DNA from: Saprospiraceae bacterium
GTDB lineage: Bacteria; Bacteroidota; Bacteroidia; Chitinophagales; Saprospiraceae
Direction of reading: 5' to 3'
DNA: 19,792 nt
Assembly: GCA_023300835.1 (NCBI GenBank)
Contig: JALZVB010000328.1
Coordinates: forward strand, 1 to 19,792
Shown here: in pieces, positions 1-6,786 of the stretch
How positions within the stretch are numbered: position 1 is the first letter of the stretch
How the letters are laid out: each line of letters begins with the position of its first letter
Notes under the pieces: model-generated
Told to the model about the DNA's origin: nothing
The model's database searches: none
The model's input: the letters and a program-made list of their open reading frames with translations, nothing else
Translations under genes and position numbers: made by a program

Positions 1-366
1 GGTCATGGTCTAGGTAAAGCTAGAGATGTTCAAGAATGCATTGCTAAGGCTGTTGATGATGCGAGAAAAAACCTTATTACTATTCCTATTATTAAAGGGA
101 CTATTCCTCACCAACAGTTAGGTAAATATGGTGCAGGTAAAGTTTTTATAAAGCCTGCTTCTGATGGTACAGGAGTAATAGCTGGTGGTGCAATGAGAGC
201 GGTTCTAGAAATAGCGGGCATACAAAATGTTTTGGCTAAATCTCAAGGATCTTCTAATCCGCACAATGTTGTTAAAGCGACTATAAATGCATTATCCAAT
301 TTGAGAAGTCCTCAGGATGTTGCAAAACAAAGAGGTATTTCATTAGAAAAACTATTTGAAGGATAA
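1..366 (+). CDS. rpsE: 30S ribosomal protein S5, C-terminal part (5' end outside window)
   Basis: Frame 1 is open from the first base to TAA at 364-366 and encodes the last 121 residues of S5. The start lies upstream of the window. The visible part begins at GHGLGKARDV, at the end of the N-terminal double-stranded-RNA-binding fold, and runs through the C-terminal domain (IPIIKGTIPHQ, GVIAGGAMRAVLEIAG, NVVKATINALSNL). These are standard S5 signatures. S5 sits in the small subunit near the decoding site and the mRNA entry channel and contributes to accuracy. rpmD follows after 2 nt, the usual order in the spc operon. Nothing unusual is visible. Identification is secure; only the missing 5' part limits the call. 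Confidence 0.97.
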   Translation, partial: GHGLGKARDVQECIAKAVDDARKNLITIPIIKGTIPHQQLGKYGAGKVFIKPASDGTGVIAGGAMRAVLEIAGIQNVLAKSQGSSNPHNVVKATINALSNLRSPQDVAKQRGISLEKLFEG

Positions 367-368
367 CA

Positions 369-548
369 ATGGGAAAATTAAAATTAACACAAGTTAAGAG
401 TGTAATAGATAGAAGTAGAAAGCAAAAAGATACAATGATTGCTTTAGGCTTGAGAAGAATGAATCATACTGTGGTAAAAGAGGCTTCACCTCAAGTTTTA
501 GGTATGGTAGAAAAAGTTAAACACCTACTAATAGTAGAACAAGCTTAA
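369..548 (+). CDS. rpmD: 50S ribosomal protein L30
   Basis: A 59-codon frame starts at ATG 369 and ends with TAA at 546-548. The protein begins MGKLKLTQVKSVIDRSRKQ and continues with a TMIALGLRRMNHTV segment, the conserved core of bacterial L30 (IGxxxxxxxTLxxLGLxxxxxxV). Length matches the usual 58-60 residues. L30 is a small large-subunit protein that packs against 23S and 5S rRNA. It lies 2 nt after rpsE and 19 nt before rplO, the canonical spc order, so it is surely translated from the same polycistronic message. No Shine-Dalgarno sequence is evident, as is common in Bacteroidota. Confidence 0.96.
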   Translation: MGKLKLTQVKSVIDRSRKQKDTMIALGLRRMNHTVVKEASPQVLGMVEKVKHLLIVEQA

Positions 549-567
549 ATCCTAAAAAAAGACAATT

Positions 568-1014
568 ATGCAGTTACATAATTTAACACCTGCGAAAGGT
601 TCAATAAAGAAAAGAAAAAGAATAGCACGTGGACCTGGTTCAGGACATGGTGGTACTTCTACAAGAGGTCATAAAGGAGCAAAGTCACGTTCTGGTTATA
701 AAAGCAGAAGAGGATTTGAAGGTGGTCAGATGCCATTACAAATGAGACTACCTAAAAGAGGTTTCAAAAGTCCAAATAAAGTAATTTATTCTGTTGTAAG
801 TGTTGAAAGATTACAAGAAATAAAGGATACTTATGGTCTTAGTGAGATTAGCACTGCAGCCTTATATGAAAAGAAGTTAATTAAAAAAACCGATTTAGTA
901 AAGGTTCTTGCAGATGGAGAAATTACTTCAGCGATCAACGTTAAGGTTAATGCTATTTCAAAAAAGGCTCAAAGTCTTATTGAAGCTAAAGGTGGTACTG
1001 TAACCATACTTTAA
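568..1014 (+). CDS. rplO: 50S ribosomal protein L15
   Basis: A 148-residue protein, the usual L15 length. The N-terminal third is the typical basic, glycine-rich extension (GSIKKRKRIARGPGSGHGG, TRGHKGAKSRSGY, FEGGQMPLQMRLPKRGF) that threads into 23S rRNA. The C-terminal half is the globular domain ending in a GGTVTIL strand. L15 is a late-assembling large-subunit protein. The ATG at 568 is the natural start because MQLHNLTPAKGS aligns with family N-termini; the upstream spacer is A-rich with no SD. It precedes secY by 28 nt, the conserved order rplO-secY. Confidence 0.97.
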   Translation: MQLHNLTPAKGSIKKRKRIARGPGSGHGGTSTRGHKGAKSRSGYKSRRGFEGGQMPLQMRLPKRGFKSPNKVIYSVVSVERLQEIKDTYGLSEISTAALYEKKLIKKTDLVKVLADGEITSAINVKVNAISKKAQSLIEAKGGTVTIL

Positions 1015-1042
1015 GTTTCTTTTAATGAGTTAAAAACTAAGA

Positions 1043-2401
1043 ATGAACAGGTTTATTGAGACACTACAGAATATCTGGAAGATAGAGGAACTAAGAAATA
1101 GAATTCTTTTTACTCTAGTATTATTAGCTATATATAGATTAGGATCGTTTATAGTTTTACCTGGTGTAAACTCAGCGGCTCTTGAAAACGCTGTTAGTAA
1201 TAATAGTAATGACATCCTCGGATTGATCAACACATTTACTGGTGGTGCTTTTAACCAAGCTGCAGTATTTGCCTTAGGGATAATGCCTTACATAACAGCA
1301 TCTATCATAATTCAGTTATTAGGTTTTGCTGTTCCATATTTTCAAAAATTGCAATCACAAGAAGGAGAGTCTGGTCGTAAAAAGCTTACTCAAATAACTA
1401 GAATTCTAACAGTTTTGATTACCCTTGTTCAAGGTGGAGGTTATCTTACATATATAAGTTCTATGCCTGGTGCGGTTCATGCTTCTTTAAGCCCGTCTGT
1501 ATTTTGGTTTTCTAATATTATTATACTTTCTGCTGGTACTATCTTTGCGATGTGGTTAGGCGAAAAAATAACTGATAGAGGTATAGGTAATGGTGTATCG
1601 TTACTAATAACAATAGGAATAATAGCAATTTTGCCAAGAGCTTTTGTAACTGAGGTATCTTCTCAGTTTAATGCATCTGGAGGTTTTCTTTTAATACTTG
1701 AATTTGCTGCATTGTTTTTCGTTGTTTTAGCAACTGTGCTTATTGTTCAAGGTGTTAGAAGAATTCCAATTCAATTTGCAAAAAGAATGGTGGGTAGAAC
1801 AGGTGAAAACTTACCTGCTGCTGGATCAAGAGACTTTATTCCACTAAAAGTGAATGCTTCAGGGGTAATGCCAATAATATTTGCACAGGCAATAATGTTT
1901 TTACCAGTAACTGTTGCACAATGGTTTTCTGATGGTGCGCCTAATGGTATAATGATGAGTTTAAGTGATTGGAAATCAGTTCCTTATAATATTTTATTCT
2001 TTGTATTAGTCGTTGTATTTACTTACGTATATACTGCCTTACTAGTAAATCCGCAACAGTATTCAGAGTATTTGAAAAGACAAAATGCATTTATACCTGG
2101 AGTAAAACCAGGTAAAATGACACAAGAATATATTGATACACTTACAACTAGAGTGACATTGCCTGGTTCAATATTTTTAGGATTAATCTCTATTTTGCCA
2201 GCAATAGTTGCTGCATCTGGAGTTAACGATTCATTTGCATTGTTTTTCGGTGGAACGTCGCTTTTAATATTAGTTGCTGTTGTTCTTGATACTTTGCAAC
2301 AGATTGAAAGTTATCTTCTAATGAGAAAATATGATGGACTAGTTAAATCTGGTAGAATTAAGGGAAGAAGTGGTATGCAAACCATAGGTGCAGGAATGTA
2401 A
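1043..2401 (+). CDS. secY: Protein translocase channel subunit SecY
   Basis: A 452-residue polytopic membrane protein, close to the usual 430-450. SecY forms the lateral-gated channel of the SecYEG translocon in the inner membrane, exporting and inserting proteins with SecA or the ribosome. Recognisable parts include the first membrane segment (ILFTLVLLAIYRLGSFIVLPG), the plug/TM2 region with FALGIMPYITASIIIQLL, the LGEKITDRGIGNGVSLLI segment, the cytosolic loop GRRIPIQFAKRM-like motif (here QGVRRIPIQFAKRMVGR), LPLKVN-like IPLKVNASGVMPIIFA, and the C-terminal QIESYLLMRKYDGLVKSGRIKGR tail that contacts SecA and the ribosome. About ten membrane segments can be traced. The stop codon is 1 nt before the map ATG, so the two are probably translationally linked. 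Every substrate exported by Sec, including the T9SS protein at the far end of the window, would use this channel. Confidence 0.98.
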   Translation: MNRFIETLQNIWKIEELRNRILFTLVLLAIYRLGSFIVLPGVNSAALENAVSNNSNDILGLINTFTGGAFNQAAVFALGIMPYITASIIIQLLGFAVPYFQKLQSQEGESGRKKLTQITRILTVLITLVQGGGYLTYISSMPGAVHASLSPSVFWFSNIIILSAGTIFAMWLGEKITDRGIGNGVSLLITIGIIAILPRAFVTEVSSQFNASGGFLLILEFAALFFVVLATVLIVQGVRRIPIQFAKRMVGRTGENLPAAGSRDFIPLKVNASGVMPIIFAQAIMFLPVTVAQWFSDGAPNGIMMSLSDWKSVPYNILFFVLVVVFTYVYTALLVNPQQYSEYLKRQNAFIPGVKPGKMTQEYIDTLTTRVTLPGSIFLGLISILPAIVAASGVNDSFALFFGGTSLLILVAVVLDTLQQIESYLLMRKYDGLVKSGRIKGRSGMQTIGAGM

Positions 2402-2402
2402 T

Positions 2403-3200
2403 ATGATTTTCTATAAGACAACAGAAGATATAGCCTATATAAAGGAAAGTTGCATGTTAGTGTCAAGGACATTAGCACATGTAGCAGCTTTAATAAAACC
2501 AGGAGTAACTGGTATTGAACTAGATAAGGCAGCTGAAGAGTTTATACTTGATAACAATGCTAAACCTGGGTTTAAAGGATACAATGGTTTTCCTGCAAGT
2601 TTGTGTATTTCAATTAATGAAGCAGTTGTTCATGGAATTCCAACTGATGTTCCATTTGAAGACACTGATATTGTCAGTATAGATTGTGGATCTTTTATGA
2701 ATGATTATTTTGGTGATTCCGCTTTCACTTTTGCTATGGGTGCAGTAACTGATGAAGTAATGGCATTATTAGTTTCTACTAATGAATCTCTATACCAAGG
2801 TATAGAAAGTGCGAAAATAGGTAACCGAATAGGAGATATAAGCTATGCTATTCAAAAGCATAATGAAGATCGTAATTATACTATAGTAAGAGAATTAGTT
2901 GGTCATGGTATAGGAAAAAATCTTCATGAAAAGCCAGAAGTTCCAAATTTCGGTAAAAGAGGAAGAGGTCCTATGATCAAGAGTGGTTTAGTAATAGCGA
3001 TTGAACCAATGGTAAACCTGGGTGGAAAAGCAGTTAAACAATCTAAAGATGGTTGGACAATTGTAACAAAAGATAATTCGCCTTCTGCACATTATGAACA
3101 TACAATCGCGGTTACAAAAGATGGGACAGAAATACTGTCAGATCATAGCATAATAAACGAAGTAGTAAGAAAAAACGATAACATCAGGAATATTTCCTAA
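2403..3200 (+). CDS. map: Type I methionine aminopeptidase
   Basis: A 265-residue cytosolic metalloprotease that removes the initiator Met from nascent proteins. All five metal ligands of the pita-bread fold are in place: D94 (IDCG), D105 (YFGDSAFTF), H168 (GHGIGKNLHE), E201 (IAIEPMV) and E232 (HYEHTIAV); the conserved substrate-side His is H77 (VVHGIP). The length suits a type Ia enzyme without an N-terminal zinc-finger extension. I place the start at ATG 2403, 1 nt after the secY stop. An in-frame ATG at 2388 would add MQECN and overlap secY, but family members begin near the IKTxEDI-like segment (here YKTTEDIAYIK), which suits the shorter form. The secY-map-infA order is widespread in bacteria. 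Confidence 0.97.
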   Translation: MIFYKTTEDIAYIKESCMLVSRTLAHVAALIKPGVTGIELDKAAEEFILDNNAKPGFKGYNGFPASLCISINEAVVHGIPTDVPFEDTDIVSIDCGSFMNDYFGDSAFTFAMGAVTDEVMALLVSTNESLYQGIESAKIGNRIGDISYAIQKHNEDRNYTIVRELVGHGIGKNLHEKPEVPNFGKRGRGPMIKSGLVIAIEPMVNLGGKAVKQSKDGWTIVTKDNSPSAHYEHTIAVTKDGTEILSDHSIINEVVRKNDNIRNIS

Positions 3201-3233
3201 ATTAAAACGATATTCGCACTCCAAAATCAAAAA

Positions 3234-3452
3234 GTGGCTAAAAAAGATTTGATACAGCAAGATGGTACGATTGAAGAAGCACTATCGAATGCGATGTTCA
3301 GAGTTAGATTGGAAAATGAGCACCTTATTGTAGCTACAATTTCTGGTAAAATGAGAATGCACTACATAAGAATATTACCAGGTGATAAGGTAGCCGTTGA
3401 AATGTCACCTTATGATCTTACAAGAGGAAGAATAACTTATAGATATAAATAA
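3234..3452 (+). CDS. infA: Translation initiation factor IF-1 (GTG start)
   Basis: A 72-residue S1-like OB-fold protein with the IF-1 landmarks: AKKDLIQQDGTIEEAL at the N-terminus, FRVRLENEHLIVATISGKMR, RILPGDKVAVEMSPYDLTRGRITYR at the end. IF-1 blocks the A site and helps IF-2 and IF-3 select the initiator tRNA. The start codon is GTG at 3234-3236; there is no in-frame ATG that would give a family-like N-terminus (the next Met is inside the fold). Length is exactly the bacterial norm. It sits 33 nt after map and 1 nt before rpmJ. The GTG start is unusual in this window, where the other starts are ATG, and may reduce initiation efficiency. Confidence 0.97.
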   Translation: MAKKDLIQQDGTIEEALSNAMFRVRLENEHLIVATISGKMRMHYIRILPGDKVAVEMSPYDLTRGRITYRYK

Positions 3453-3453
3453 G

Positions 3454-3570
3454 ATGAAAGTAAAAGCATCAATAAAAAAGCGTTCAGTTGACTGTAAAAT
3501 AGTCAGAAGACACGGAAAATTGTATATTATTAATAAAAAGAACCCTAGGTTCAAGCAAAGACAAGGATAG
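3454..3570 (+). CDS. rpmJ: 50S ribosomal protein L36, zinc-independent (C-) form
   Basis: A 38-residue frame from ATG 3454 to TAG 3568-3570. It begins MKVKASIKKRS and ends NPRFKQRQG, the unmistakable ends of L36. In zinc-binding L36 the ligands are Cys11, Cys14, Cys27 and His33; here position 11 is Ser, 27 is Asn and 33 is Phe, with only Cys14 kept. This is therefore the C- (zinc-independent) type, which is the usual form in Bacteroidota as far as I recall. L36 is the smallest large-subunit protein, bound near the GTPase centre and peptidyl-transferase region. It begins 1 nt after infA and ends 3 nt before rpsM, the expected infA-rpmJ-rpsM order. Confidence 0.97.
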   Translation: MKVKASIKKRSVDCKIVRRHGKLYIINKKNPRFKQRQG

Positions 3571-3573
3571 GCC

Positions 3574-3951
3574 ATGGCAAGAATAGCAGGTGTAGACTTA
3601 CCCAAAAACAAAAGAGGATGTATAAGTTTGACTTATATATACGGAATTGGTGAATCCAAAGCTCGAGAAATATTACAAACTGTTGGTTTAGATGGTGATG
3701 TAAAAGTTAATGATTGGAATGATGATAATATCAAGTCAATCTCCAAGCTTATACAAGATGACTATCTGGTCGAAGGTGAATTAAGAAGTGAATTACAGAC
3801 CAATATTAAAAGGTTGATGGATATCGCTTGTTATAGAGGTCTTAGACACAGAAAAGGACTACCCGTTAGAGGTCAGAGAACCCAAACTAACGCAAGGACT
3901 AGAAAAGGAAGAAAAAAGACTGTTGCTAACAAAAAGAAAGCTACTAAATAA
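3574..3951 (+). CDS. rpsM: 30S ribosomal protein S13
   Basis: A 125-residue protein starting MARIAGVDLPKNKRG, with the family's YIYGIGESKAREIL helix-turn segment and a C-terminal basic tail (GLRHRKGLPVRGQRTQTNARTRKG) that reaches toward the P-site tRNA. S13 forms part of the inter-subunit bridge in the 30S head. It starts 3 nt after rpmJ. Its TAA stop shares one base with the ATG of rpsK (TAATG), which points to coupled termination and reinitiation. In Enterobacteria this gene heads the alpha operon; here it is embedded in a continuous spc-alpha run. Confidence 0.98.
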   Translation: MARIAGVDLPKNKRGCISLTYIYGIGESKAREILQTVGLDGDVKVNDWNDDNIKSISKLIQDDYLVEGELRSELQTNIKRLMDIACYRGLRHRKGLPVRGQRTQTNARTRKGRKKTVANKKKATK

Positions 3952-4331
3952 TGGCAAAAGCTAAAGGAAAAAGGAAAGTAAATGTTGAGCCTGAAGGTAT
4001 AGCATACATTCAAGCAAGTTTTAACAACATTATTATATCTCTTACCAACAAACAAGGCCAAGTAATCTCTTGGGGTTCTGCTGGTAAATCAGGATTCAGA
4101 GGTTCTAAGAAAAATACACCTTTCGCTGCTCAGTTAGCTGCTAAAGATGCTGCTCAGGTAGCATATGATGCAGGTATGAGATTCGCTGAGGTTATGGTTA
4201 AAGGGCCAGGGTCTGGACGTGAAGCAGCAATAAGAGCTATTGATGAGATAGGGATAAGAGTAACAACAATTAAAGATGTTACCCCAGTACCTCACAATGG
4301 ATGCCGTCCACCTAAGAGAAGAAGAGTTTAA
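3951..4331 (+). CDS. rpsK: 30S ribosomal protein S11
   Basis: A 126-residue protein with clear S11 signatures: GIAYIQASFNNIIISLTN, GQVISWGSAGKSGFRGSKKNTPFAAQLAA and the C-terminal TPVPHNGCRPPKRRRV. S11 lies on the 30S platform and contributes to the mRNA exit site. Length is normal for the family. The start ATG overlaps the rpsM stop by one base, and rpsD follows after a 34-nt A/T-rich spacer. Confidence 0.98.
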   Translation: MAKAKGKRKVNVEPEGIAYIQASFNNIIISLTNKQGQVISWGSAGKSGFRGSKKNTPFAAQLAAKDAAQVAYDAGMRFAEVMVKGPGSGREAAIRAIDEIGIRVTTIKDVTPVPHNGCRPPKRRRV

Positions 4332-4365
4332 TTCAAATTTTACAAAGAGAAAATTATAGCATCTA

Positions 4366-4980
4366 ATGGCTAGATATACAGGACCTACAACTAAAATAGC
4401 AAGGAAGTTTGGTGAAGCGATCTTTGGACCAGATAAGAGTTTCGAGAAGAAGAAGTATCCTCCTGGGATGCATGGGAACGGTAAAAGAAGAAAGCAGAAA
4501 TCTGATTATGCTGTCCAGTTAATGGAAAAGCAAAAAGCTAAATACACTTACGGTGTTTTAGAAAGACAATTTAGAAATCTGTTTGTAAAAGCAAGTAGTA
4601 AGAGTGGTGTGACTGGTGAGGTTCTCTTACAATTCTTAGAAGCTAGATTGGATAATGTGGTTTATAGATTAGGTGTTTCGCCTACAAGAAGAGGATCAAG
4701 ACAATTGGTTTCTCACAAACATATTCTTGTAAACGGAATACTTACTAATATTCCATCGTACCACTGCAAGCCAGGTGACGTTATTTCAGTAAGAAATAAA
4801 TCAAAGAATCTAGAAATAGTAACCAATAGTATAGGAGCTAGATCTAAAGATGTTAAAAAGTGGAATTGGTTAGAGTGGAATCCAGAAAGACAGGAAGGTA
4901 CTTTTATAGTTTATCCAGAAAGAGAAAATATTCCGGAAAATATAAATGAACAGTTAATTGTCGAACTCTATTCTAAGTAA
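4366..4980 (+). CDS. rpsD: 30S ribosomal protein S4
   Basis: A 204-residue protein, the usual S4 length. It starts MARYTGPTTKIARKFGEAIFG and lacks the N-terminal Cys cluster of zinc-binding S4, so it is a zinc-free form. The S4 RNA-binding domain lies at roughly residues 94-160 (RLDNVVYRLGVSPTRRGSR, SHKHILVNGI, PGDVISVR). S4 nucleates assembly of the 30S 5' domain and in Enterobacteria also represses the alpha operon by binding a pseudoknot in its mRNA. It is followed by 83 nt before rpoA, a gap that contains a hairpin. Confidence 0.98.
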   Translation: MARYTGPTTKIARKFGEAIFGPDKSFEKKKYPPGMHGNGKRRKQKSDYAVQLMEKQKAKYTYGVLERQFRNLFVKASSKSGVTGEVLLQFLEARLDNVVYRLGVSPTRRGSRQLVSHKHILVNGILTNIPSYHCKPGDVISVRNKSKNLEIVTNSIGARSKDVKKWNWLEWNPERQEGTFIVYPERENIPENINEQLIVELYSK

Positions 4981-4999
4981 TAGAATTCGTTTTTAAACT

Positions 5000-5028
5000 A
5001 GCCGGTTAGACTTTTGTTTAACTCGGCT
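5000..5028 (+). promoter_or_regulatory. Hairpin in the rpsD-rpoA gap (possible attenuator)
   Basis: AGCCG then GTTA (5000-5008) can pair with TAAC (5019-5022) and CGGCT (5024-5028), with one bulged T at 5023 and a 10-nt loop. The stem is nine base pairs and is followed by an A/T-rich stretch (taatttattt) without a pure T run. It may slow or partly terminate transcription before rpoA, or act as a processing or protein-binding site. The structure is seen by hand pairing only; any role is inference. Confidence 0.4.
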
Positions 5029-5063
5029 TAATTTATTTAGTAAGTCAGACTTATAAACTACAT

Positions 5064-6059
5064 ATGAGTATTTTAAACTTCCAGAGACCCAATAAAATTT
5101 TACTTACAAAGGCAACTGAGTTCGAAGGTTCGTTCGAATTTAAGCCTTTAGAACCGGGTTTTGGTCAAACAATAGGGAATTCACTAAGAAGAGTTTTATT
5201 ATCTTCTTTAGAAGGACATGCAATTTCAGCGATAAGAATCGCTGGTGTTGATCATGAGTTTTCTACTATCAAAGGAGTAATAGAGGATGTCGTTGACATT
5301 ATACTAAACTTGAAGCAAATAAGGATAAAACCACAACAAGAAATAGAAACTGATAGTGAAAAAATATATTTAACTATCAGTGGTAAAGAACAATTGACAG
5401 GTGCTGATATAGAAGCACATACTAATATGTTCAAGGTAATGAATCCGGACATGATTATTTGTAACATGGAGAAATCTGTAAATCTAGAGATAGAGCTTAC
5501 TGTTACAAAAGGTAGAGGATATGTTTCTGCTAGTGAGTTACTAAGTAAAGATGCACCTATAGGTGTTATCCCTGTAGATGCAATATATACACCTATCAAA
5601 AATGTTGCCTACAAAGTAGAAAGTACAAGAGTAGGACAGAGAACAGATTACGAAAAACTTATTCTTGATATTGTAACTGACGGTACTATACATCCAGAAG
5701 AAGCGGTAAAAGAAGCATCTCGTATATTGATTCAGCACCTAATGTTAGTTACTGATGAAAATATAACATTCGAAACAGAGAAGAGTAGAGAAGACGATAT
5801 AGTTGATGAGCATATTTTACATATGCGTAAGTTACTTAAGACTCCTTTAGAGGATCTTGATCTATCTGTAAGAGCTTATAACTGTTTGAAAGCAGCTAAA
5901 ATAAATTCATTAGGCGAAATGGTAAGATATGATACCAATGAACTATTGAAATTTAGAAATTTTGGAAAGAAGTCTTTAGTAGAAATTGAGGAGTTACTAC
6001 AAAACAAAGGTTTAACTTTCGGAATGGATTTGTCTAAATATAAATTAGACGAAGAGTAA
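5064..6059 (+). CDS. rpoA: DNA-directed RNA polymerase subunit alpha
   Basis: A 331-residue protein, normal for alpha. The N-terminal domain (about 1-232) carries the dimerisation and beta/beta'-binding signature PGFGQTIGNSLRRVLLSSLEG and the VxPVxxIYxPIxNV-like segment (VIPVDAIYTPIKNVAYKVE). A short acidic linker (about 235-255) leads to the C-terminal domain (about 258-322), which has R270 in LSVRAYNCLKA, equivalent to E. coli R265 that contacts UP-element DNA, and the GKKSLVEIEELL helix. The alpha dimer nucleates polymerase assembly and receives signals from activators. Upstream is an 83-nt gap with a hairpin; downstream a 121-nt gap precedes rplQ, wider than most gaps in the operon. Confidence 0.98.
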   Translation: MSILNFQRPNKILLTKATEFEGSFEFKPLEPGFGQTIGNSLRRVLLSSLEGHAISAIRIAGVDHEFSTIKGVIEDVVDIILNLKQIRIKPQQEIETDSEKIYLTISGKEQLTGADIEAHTNMFKVMNPDMIICNMEKSVNLEIELTVTKGRGYVSASELLSKDAPIGVIPVDAIYTPIKNVAYKVESTRVGQRTDYEKLILDIVTDGTIHPEEAVKEASRILIQHLMLVTDENITFETEKSREDDIVDEHILHMRKLLKTPLEDLDLSVRAYNCLKAAKINSLGEMVRYDTNELLKFRNFGKKSLVEIEELLQNKGLTFGMDLSKYKLDEE

Positions 6060-6067
6060 ACTAAGTA

Positions 6068-6100
6068 TGAGTTTGGATCGCGTTGACTCACTAGGATCCA
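6068..6100 (+). promoter_or_regulatory. Potential H-type pseudoknot in the rpoA-rplQ gap
   Basis: Two interleaved complementary pairs occur just after rpoA: TGAGT (6068-6072) with ACTCA (6086-6090), and TGGATC (6074-6079) with GATCCA (6095-6100). The order a-b-a'-b' is the topology of an H-type pseudoknot with stems of 5 and 6 bp and connecting loops of 1, 6 and 4 nt; alternatively the two hairpins could be mutually exclusive. A 12-bp perfect palindrome, TAATTGCAATTA, follows at 6106-6117. Ribosomal protein operons are often regulated by such leader structures, but short stems of this size also arise by chance. The rest of the gap to 6180 shows nothing recognisable. Confidence 0.3.
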
Positions 6101-6180
6101 TTATTTAATTGCAATTACCGTAGTATCATCATAAACAGGTCAGCTAGAAAAGATATTATAGTGTTGCTAGTATATATGTC

Positions 6181-6663
6181 ATGAGACACGGAAAGAAATT
6201 TAACCATTTAGGAAGACAAAAGGGCCATAGATTAGCCCTTCTTAAAAATCTATCAAACTCTTTGATAGAACATAAGAGAATTAATACAACATTGGCAAAA
6301 GCGAAAGCACTTAGAAAGCATATTGAGCCTATAATTACAAAGGGAAAATCAAACGATACGCATTCAAGAAGAGTAGTGTTTAAATATCTACAAGATAAAG
6401 AAAGCGTTAAAGAATTATTTGGCCCAATAGCTGAAAAAATCGGTGCTAGACCAGGAGGATATTTAAGAATATTCAAAACAGGCTTTAGAAAAGGAGATGG
6501 CGCAGAAATGGCTATGATAGAGTTTGTTGATTACAATGATGTTTATGTTAACGGTAAGTCAACAAAAGCAGGTAAGAAAACAAGAAGAAGAGGTAAGAAA
6601 TCTGGCTCTACAGCTGCAGCAGTAGCTACTACAGCAGCTAAAGGTTCTGAAGAAGAAGAGTAA
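6181..6663 (+). CDS. rplQ: 50S ribosomal protein L17 with basic/Ala-rich acidic-ended tail
   Basis: A 160-residue protein. Residues 1 to about 118 are the L17 core: MRHGKKFNHLGRQKGHRLAL, SLIEHKRINTTLAKAKALR, and the closing GGYLRIFKTGFRKGDGAEMAMIEFVD. L17 lies near the peptide exit tunnel. The C-terminal ~40 residues extend beyond the ~120-130-residue form of Proteobacteria: a lysine/arginine run (KAGKKTRRRGKKSG) followed by an Ala/Thr-rich stretch and a terminal EEEE. Extended, charged tails are common in L17 of Bacteroidota. It is the last gene of the ribosomal operon and is followed by a strong terminator starting 26 nt after its stop. Confidence 0.97.
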   Translation: MRHGKKFNHLGRQKGHRLALLKNLSNSLIEHKRINTTLAKAKALRKHIEPIITKGKSNDTHSRRVVFKYLQDKESVKELFGPIAEKIGARPGGYLRIFKTGFRKGDGAEMAMIEFVDYNDVYVNGKSTKAGKKTRRRGKKSGSTAAAVATTAAKGSEEEE

Positions 6664-6688
6664 CAGATTGATAATCTAGAAATATATA

Positions 6689-6723
6689 GGGCGATAACAT
6701 TTATTTGTTGTCGCTCTTTTTTT
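6689..6723 (+). terminator. Rho-independent terminator of the ribosomal operon
   Basis: GGGCGATAACA (6689-6699) pairs over all 11 positions, two as G-U, with TGTTGTCGCTC (6706-6716) around a 6-nt loop, and is followed by seven T at 6717-6723. This is a textbook intrinsic terminator placed 26 nt after rplQ, and it separates the ribosomal operon from carA. Confidence 0.92.
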
Positions 6724-6737
6724 ATATCTATTCTGAT

Positions 6738-6768
6738 ATTGTGATTATCACACTAAGTATTATCTTTA
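6738..6768 (+). promoter_or_regulatory. Candidate carA promoter with overlapping inverted repeat
   Basis: ATTG at 6738-6741, a 19-nt spacer, and TATCTTTA at 6761-6768 resemble the Bacteroidota primary-sigma pattern TTTG-N19-21-TAnnTTTG with one mismatch in each box. Initiation would fall about 10 nt before the carA ATG. A 13-bp inverted repeat, TGTGATTATCACA (6740-6752), covers the edge of the upstream box and the spacer and could be an operator. The location directly after a terminator makes a promoter necessary here; the exact boxes are inference. Confidence 0.45.
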
Positions 6769-6786
6769 ATTCAAAATCAACTACTA

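Noticed and set aside
2388..2402. Earlier ATG for map overlapping secY
   Set aside because: The extra residues MQECN lie before the usual start of type Ia enzymes, and the ATG at 2403 directly follows the secY stop.
5252..5599. 115-codon minus-strand frame within rpoA
   Set aside because: Antisense to conserved alpha NTD coding sequence, no protein-family features.
6181..6663. Frameshift or fusion explaining the long L17 tail
   Set aside because: Extended Lys/Ala/Glu-rich tails on L17 are common in Bacteroidota, and the frame is continuous without anomalies.
6740..6752. CRP binding site
   Set aside because: The TGTGA and TCACA halves are separated by 3 nt instead of 6, so a canonical CRP dimer site is unlikely.
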